Of a stretch of DNA of 64,000 bases, positions 58,441 to 64,000 are shown piece after piece. Both the position numbers and the translations under genes were made by a program. Origin of the DNA: Tetrastigma voinierianum (taxonomy: Eukaryota > Streptophyta > Magnoliopsida > Vitales > Vitaceae); NCBI GenBank assembly GCA_016808115.1, contig JAEQBH010007383.1:186001-250000 (forward strand), in the 5' to 3' direction. The notes under the pieces are model-generated. The model was given only the letters and a program-made list of their open reading frames with translations, did not search any database and was not told where the DNA came from. Every line of letters starts with the position of its first letter. The first letter of the stretch is position 1.

Positions 58441-61098
58441 ATGACGAGGGGTCAGGAAGAAACTTCCACGAGTGGTCGCCTGAGGGTGCCTCTTCTGCAA
58501 CGCCTTTACAAGGAAGATCATCTCGTCTCGACATGGAGGAGTTAATGGCTTATCATGAGGTGCCCGATAATATCACCTCCGCCTGATGGAGGAGGACCGA
58601 CAGTCTACCTCAGGAGAACACACGGTGTGTTTTTTATCAAGCACTCTTGTACCAAAGCACTTCCTGGTTCTGCTAGTGCTAGCTATTTCACCCGGCGCCT
58701 GTGCCTCTTTATCCATCCCAATGCTGTTTGTATTTGATTGGGTGTTGCGTGGTTGAACCACTCTATATCAACTCGACCTCCTCATCGGGTCGAGCCGTAT
58801 AATTCGTATTTTCTCGAGAATAGCAGGCGGTCGATGTCCACGCTTTTGAACTCGATCAGTTGTTAATGGGCTCCCGACCACCCAAGACGAAGGCTAAAGG
58901 AGTGTTAAGCAGCGAGGGGACTCCCTGACGAGTCCCCGGGCTCTGCTGCTTATCATTAACCTGGCCTTAATCTTTCCAGTGTGGTCGGTTGGGACCGGCT
59001 TGATAGCCTCTTTTCCTGGGATATTTAGTATGTGATTATGGACTAACCTCGCTGCTCATGTAGGGAAGGCTCACAGGCAGCCAGGAACTGCTGAGAAGTC
59101 AAGCTTTAAGAAAATTCATCGGCGATCAGAGATTTTCGAGTAAGAGCGTCATTACAAGGTTCTCCTGACTCCAGATAATATATCTGTCGTGAGGCGTAAC
59201 CCGACCCCTTATACCCTCCCGGTCATTCCCCGACCGTTGCCTTCGGACATCGTGGAAGGGGAGCACTTGGTCATTGCCGAACCCACGACAGCCCGGGATT
59301 AAAGCAAGACTGGTCCTCCGGATGGCCTAGCAGTTGAGCGACTGCCGGTGCGGTTCTGTGAGCGCATCGGTTCGTCGACCTCCCCCAGTGAGGATTCTAG
59401 TTTTGCCCAACCCGCTCCTACCGAGAACCGGCAGTTGTCCCGAACGACCGCTCACTCGAAAGCACCGTCTGATCTGGCCCCCATAGTGGTAACGATTAAA
59501 AGGAAAGGGCGGTGACTAACACGCCTAGGTCCATGGGAGGATTTATCTCGGGTTACGGCCGAACATGAGGATTTCTAAGATTTCGAGGAGGATGTAAAGG
59601 GAGGAAAGCGATGACGTGGTCGCAGACCGCTACGCCGCCCAATAAAAGGAAGCGACAGCCGAGTTCCAGTTAGTTGAGTCCGATCCCGCCCCGCATTGTG
59701 GGAACTGGTCACCGCCGAGGGAGGATCGGAGATGCAAGCCATTGTCATCCCTAGCTCTCCCGAACCGGGGCCCACAGATCAAACAGAGCAGGCGGGGGTG
59801 GCCCGAATAGAGTCAAAGGAGGCCAACCCAGTTATGAGTGCACTTCGTGTAATCTCTGCCCGATTGGGACGAGGGTCAACCTGTATGGTCGGTTTACGCC
59901 GTCTGAGTCGCTCTAGGGCCCCATTGCCGGAGCTGATCATAACCAATCGTTATGCTCTCCGCTGCGGCCTAGGCCTCCGAGTGGAGATCATACTGGGCGA
60001 CGAGGCGGCACGCTGGGCCCCGAGCCTTTCCACCTGAGGCCGTAACCGATCATCGAATAATTCAGATCCGCACATGCTTCGATGCCGTAGGTTGCTGAGG
60101 CATGGGTCTCATGAGACTACTTATGAGCGTACCCTCGCAGGGACCAAAGGGAAGACATTGAGCTGATTATCATGACACCAAGTCCGCAACCACCATGTTC
60201 GGGCCATCAATTGGTAAGATAAATGAAGCCATATGACATTAACGCCATGCTTACCATCTAATGGGTTTCTTTAGTCGTCGCAATCCTAACACAGGCGCTT
60301 CAAGATCATTTAGTTCGAGTTCGCTAAAGGATGCCGAACGACTGCGATTTTATGTCCAGTCGAGGATGGCCGAGCGGGAGATGCAGAGTGCTTCATTAAA
60401 GGAGGCCGAGTTGGCGTGCCGTTACCTGGAGTTGGAGACTAAGGAATCTGCTGAAAGGGCCACCCGAGCAGAGGTTGAGAGGGATGTGGCACATCATGAG
60501 GCAGCGATGGCCAAGTTGGAGATTGAAGGGGTCGTTAATACCCGAGCACAGGTGGAGTCTGAGCTTACCCGAGTTCAACGGCCTTGCTGGTTGCCGAAAG
60601 TTGTCACTGAGGGCTGAAACCGAGCGTGAGTTGCTTAGAGGCGCTTGTCCTCGCGGGAAGCTTGTAGGAAGGCGGAGGAAGAAAACAGTCGTTTGACGGA
60701 TGAGAGACTTGCCTTGGTCATGGAGCTCAGGACTATAAAGGATGACTTCGCCGCCTTCCGGGAGAAGGTCGTTGCTGATAGGGAGACGATGGAGGCCGAG
60801 TTCGATGCAAGCGGCGACATCGCTCAACTACGGGCTATGGCTAGTGCCACGCACAACATATGAGGGAGCAAGCCCGCATCTCGATGAAACGCCGACCTTC
60901 ATCCCGCATCCTGCAGCTCTTTGCTAACCCCACTACTCCCCCCAAGCATCTCGTTAGCCGCCCAACCTGCATCCAAGCTGTACTAGGCAAGGAGGAGGTC
61001 CAGAACAACTCGACCAAGGCCTAGAGGAGGAGACTCTTCCGATGGGTCTCCGTCACTGGCCGATCTACGTGGCTGCTGAGGATGCCATATTCAACTAG
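58441..61098 (+). pseudogene. Antisense ORF of Tat-2 (PF04195-like N part, coiled-coil C part), decayed
   Basis: Starts MTRGQEETSTSGRLRVPLLQ at 58441. The middle (58600-58870, several frames) has LYPSQCCLYLIGCCVVEPLY and VDVHAFELDQLL, resembling the PF04195-like domain. The C part is well preserved: 60261-60617 reads LKDAERLRFYVQSRMAEREM, EAELACRYLELETKES and RATRAEVERDVAHHEAAMAK; 60645-60863 reads CRKAEEENSRLTDERLALVM and FAAFREKVVADRETMEAEFD. These Glu/Lys/Ala/Leu stretches have the heptad look of a long coiled coil. A SRILQLFANPTTPP end near 60912 parallels HFLEIFANLG in Tat-1. The product type is known from Tat/Grande antisense ORFs, but its role is not established. Stops and shifts between 58550 and 60260 and at 60600 break it. 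Confidence 0.75.
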
Positions 61099-61360
61099 GG
61101 CTTTAGTGCTTTTATGAGACGAGACTTGTATTGTTCAGTGGTTGCACCAAACAATTTACATCACCTGCTTCTTTTTCATTAATTTTTGTTTAATACCTCT
61201 ATCAGATAGTTTTATCACTGCCCATCCGCATTTATTTGGATTTTTTTGTTAAGAGCACCATCTCAGTTGGGCTGTATGTTAAATCATCTGTGAGGAGCTC
61301 CAGATGAGCTGCTCCGTTATGTCATTCCTGATAAATATTCACTAGGTCATCCGAAGCTGT
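61099..61360. other. Spacer between antisense ORF and 3' tandem repeats of Tat-2
   Basis: No gene recognised. This is the convergent region where sense (pol) and antisense transcripts would meet. It contains AT-rich stretches (61150-61200) that could hold 3'-end signals, but I see no decisive motif. Confidence 0.35.
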
Positions 61361-61364
61361 GATT

Positions 61365-61690
61365 TGATCGCCTAGAAGTGATCTGAGTGTCACGGATAGT
61401 CATTCGGACCGTTCCATCCCTGCTTTTGAATGCGACCGCTAGAAGTGATCTATGTCGTCGACAAAGTCATTTTACTACGCCCATACAGCTTGTATTTGAC
61501 CGCTATAAGTGGTTGGCGTCGGCCTGACAGATCATTTTGATCGTGCTATCCAGCTTTTGTATTTAACCAGCTAGAAGTGATCTATGCTGGGCCGAACAGG
61601 TCATTTTAGTGCGCCATCTAGGCTTTTGTATTTGACCAGCTATAAGTGATCTATGTCATCGATATGTCATTTTATCGCCATTCGCTTTTT
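61365..61690 (-). repeat. Tandem repeat downstream of Tat-2 pol
   Basis: Four to five imperfect units of about 60-66 bp. Each contains a variant of CCAGCTAGAAGTGATCTATG, then TCATTTT, then GCTTTTGTATTTGACC (starts near 61368, 61437, 61500, 61567 and 61630). The place is the same as the 2280-2630 array of Tat-1 but the unit is different, so arrays turn over quickly while the position is kept. Confidence 0.85.
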
Positions 61691-61789
61691 GAGTCGGACC
61701 CTATAATGAAAAATATGCGAAGACATAGAGTTAAAGATAATGATATGCTTTTTATTGATAATTCTTCTCGTGCATGACATTCCACATTC

Positions 61790-64000
61790 TGTGAACAGGT
61801 TCCATCCGTTTTATCTATAGCGCAGACCCGACTTCACAGCCCGCTTGGCCACGACATAAGGTCCTTCCAGTTGGTTTGGAACTCTTCCAGCTGGGTCCGC
61901 AGCATTTTAAAACTTTCCTCAAGACTAGATCGCCGACTTAAAAGACTCGAGGCTTCAACCCATTTTGTTATAAGAGTTCGCCGCGCTACCGGTAGGAGTA
62001 GGTGTCAAACGCGGTCGGGTCAAGTTAAACCATGTGTTAAACGGGTGACGGGTGAAACATGTAAACCCGAACACGCACTGGGCTTATTAAATCGCGAGTT
62101 AACGTTGACCCGCGATCACCCGAACCCGTTTAGGTCTCACCCAAACCCGCGAACACGGGTTAATCGTGGCTCGCTAATCGTCGCGCTGAATTTTGACAGG
62201 TTTAGTCACCATTGGTAAAACGGCAGGAGTCAAGCGTTAAACGTAATCCGCTATAAACTGCCAGTACGTTTCACCCGAACACCACCCGCTTATTAAACGT
62301 GTTAAACGGGTTGACCCGTTTATCACCCGAACCCGTTTAGGTCTCACCCAAACCCGTTTAATCAGTGGTTAATCGTGTTGATTCATCGTGTCGTGTTGAA
62401 TTTTGACAGGCCTAGGTAGGAGTTTATGCGGATTGCCGCGGCTTCCCACTGCTCATCACTCATGTCTAACTCCCTGGCTATTGATTCCGTATTTTCTGAC
62501 ACGAGGGTAGCTGTTCGATGGTATGCACTAATTTGGGATAATCTGACGACTGTAGGTGAGTGCAAATGGGGAGATGCCGGTTGACTTTCGGGCAGTAGTT
62601 CTATAGGCCCAGAGCACCCCGAGGAGTTCTTCTACCCATTTCCCTTTAGCGGAGTCTAACCGCTTTTTCAAGGCAGTCAACAAGGTTTTGTTGGAGGCTT
62701 CTTCTTGGCCATTGCTTTGAGAATACCGAGGGGTAGAATATAAATTTTTTATCTTCAATTCCCGAAAAGTCCCAGACTCGATCACAAATTGCGGCCTCGT
62801 TGTTCCGACACGATTGATTCGATTTAACCTAAGCAGACAATGTTTTTCCAGATAAACCGAGTAACATCTCTATCTTTTATTGACGAGAAAGCGTCAGCCT
62901 CTATCCATTTATTGAAATAATCGGTGGTGACCAATAATAGTTTCTTTTGAGCCGGTGCAGTGGGAAGCGGACCGACTATGTCAATCCCCCATTGAGCGAC
63001 ACTGTCACGCAAAAGATAGACCAAACCTCAGACCGGCGATTTCAAGATAGGGACATTCGCCGGCAAGGGGTCACATTTCTGATGTAATCTAAGAACATCC
63101 GACTTCATAGTCACAATAATACCCCCGAGCGTAAACCGACGAGCTGAGCTCTTCCCGGTGATTCCCGCATATGCCTTCATGCAATTCATTTAATACATAC
63201 CGCCTTGAAATGGGGTTAGACAGACACTGTGTATGGCCCGCCAGGATCGTTTAGTCGCCCGTTTATCATGGAGAATCTAGTTTAATTAAATCGTGAACTC
63301 ATGAGCCTTTGGCTTCGCCATTAGGTAGTTCCCCCGTGGCTATATATAGTCGTGATAGGTCCATCCATGACTGGGACTTCGTCGTTCACTTAGTACAGAT
63401 GAGGAGTCTCGATAGTAGATGGGGAGAAATACTATCGCTATCTGCACGAAGGTACCCACACGCCATTATCGCTCCTCTCATTACAAATCCTGGGACATGT
63501 TCAAGTTTCTAGGTCGAGAGGGTGTTTAATTTCGCTTGACTAAGGAAGATATCGCCGCACCAGTGATTCCCTCGACTAATTCGTGTTAACTGGCCCTACA
63601 ACCAGCCGTGAATCGCTCCGAATCAAACTGTTAGCACCCAAAGCGAAAAGGGCGAGCTCGAGTCTCTGGCTTATCGGCCTCAGACTTTGATTTGTTATCG
63701 TGGCGCCGGCTTCAACTCCATCGCCGCTCAATCCTTTCCCGATCGGGGATATTAATCGTTGCATCGATGTAGGCCCTCGATTATCCGAAGCCCCATCTAC
63801 GTTAGAGTGTCCACCAAATTTCTTATCCCAAGTGTGATCTGGTCGCGGGATTTTTTATGAGGAAGCTCACCAAGACTGCCTTCTTAGAAAGTCTCACCAG
63901 GATCGATGCCATACTGGCCACCTATCGCTTCAATGCAGCCATCCTTCCCGACATATCAGGCTTCATGAATCAGGCCCTGAGTGGAAGACTAATTAGCACC
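61790..64000 (-). pseudogene. Tat-2 pol remnant (second RNase H, integrase)
   Basis: Reading down from the window edge, the second RNase H is at about 63830-63570 (NVDGASDNRGP, SQRLELALFALGANSLIRSD). The linker to integrase is at 63350-63230 (SWMDPI-like, KRATKRSWRAIHSVCLTP). The integrase zinc region is at 63215-63100 (YVLNELHEGICGNHREELSS, YARGYYCDYE). The integrase core is at 63024-62824 (WGIDIVGPLPTAPAQKKLLL, DYFNKWIEADAFSSIKDRDV) and 62785-62528 (YSTPRYSQSNGQEEASNKTL, KGKWVEELLGVLWAYRTTAR). The C-terminal part (ELDMSDEQWEAAAIRI) is split by a hAT-like MITE and resumes at 61990-61790 (GPYVVAKRAVKSGLRYR). Compared with Tat-1, integrase is less damaged here. Confidence 0.9.
61999..62414. 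mobile_element. hAT-like MITE inserted in Tat-2 integrase, 8-bp TSD GGTAGGAG
   Basis: The element starts TAGGTGTCAAACG and ends TTTTGACAGGCCTA, so its ends are inverted TAGG(CC)TGTCAAA types as in plant hAT MITEs. GGTAGGAG flanks it exactly on both sides (61991-61998; 62415-62422). The 416-bp interior is rich in AACCCG/CGGGTT and holds GAACCCGTTTAGGTCTCACC twice (62120 and 62330). GAATTTTGACAGG also occurs twice (62190 and 62398), suggesting an internal duplication. Removing it rejoins the integrase C-terminal region. Confidence 0.9.

Larger units (their letters stand above)
56409..64000 (-). mobile_element. Tat-2: Tat-lineage Ty3/gypsy element, 3' part, reverse strand
   Basis: In - strand order from the window edge: second RNase H, integrase, 3' tandem repeats, a region holding an antisense ORF, 3' LTR. 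This is the same architecture as Tat-1 at 1-6460, in inverted orientation. The 5' half and 5' LTR lie beyond 64000. A hAT-like MITE (61999-62414) sits inside integrase. The element is decayed throughout. Confidence 0.88.

Noticed and set aside
60396..60827. 143-codon ORF on -
   Set aside because: Shadow of the coiled-coil antisense ORF on +, which has the recognisable heptad-like composition.
1..64000. tRNA or rRNA genes, or an operon-like gene cluster
   Set aside because: No cloverleaf with A and B boxes, no rRNA segment and no closely spaced intact genes were seen on either strand. Reading by eye could miss a diverged tRNA.

Overview
The window is plant nuclear DNA, most likely from a dicot. 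It has long AT-rich stretches, plant-type Ty3/gypsy and Ty1/copia retrotransposons, hAT, Mutator-like and CACTA-like DNA transposon remains, a LINE tail, and pieces of a wall-associated-kinase (WAK) type gene. Every gene-like reading frame I can recognise is broken by stops and frameshifts. I see no intact host gene, tRNA, rRNA, CRISPR array or operon. The sequence is best read as layers of nested insertions around an old, duplicated WAK-like locus.

Layout. 1-6460: 3' half of a Tat-lineage gypsy element on the + strand (RT end, RNase H, second RNase H, integrase, 3' tandem repeats, an antisense ORF, 3' LTR). 6866-12139: copia-1, bounded by a 5-bp target duplication. 12145-15880: AT-rich DNA with two hAT-like MITEs and a LINE tail. 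15884-20815: copia-2 (duplication ATACT). 21747-21997 and 28856-29530: one WAK-like exon split by copia-3 (21998-28848). 29531-30989: its 3' flank.

30990-42600: a chromodomain-type gypsy element on the - strand, whose 5' LTR carries a nested solo LTR (40101-41879). 42601-44890: AT-rich DNA with a local duplication and a CACTA-like end. 44895-47137: a solo LTR of the same family (duplication ACTAA). 47423-53284: a second solo LTR (duplication CTTAT), entered by a 4.2-kb hAT transposon (47439-51681, 8-bp duplication CCCAAATC) that carries a decayed BED/DUF659/hAT-C transposase. 53891-54213: a second WAK-like exon copy. Its 3' flank resembles that of the first copy and is interrupted by a Mutator-like MITE. 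56409-64000: the 3' part of a second Tat element on the - strand, again with antisense ORF and 3' tandem repeats, and with a hAT-like MITE inside its pol.

The two WAK-like blocks act as controls for each other. The copia-3 site in copy A is empty in copy B, and the MITE site in copy B is empty in copy A. The most unusual recurring structure is in the two Tat elements. Each carries a long ORF on the strand opposite gag-pol, between pol and the 3' LTR, with a TATA-like box just inside the LTR border pointing into it. The two antisense ORFs share the same N-terminal motif, although the rest of the elements have drifted far apart.
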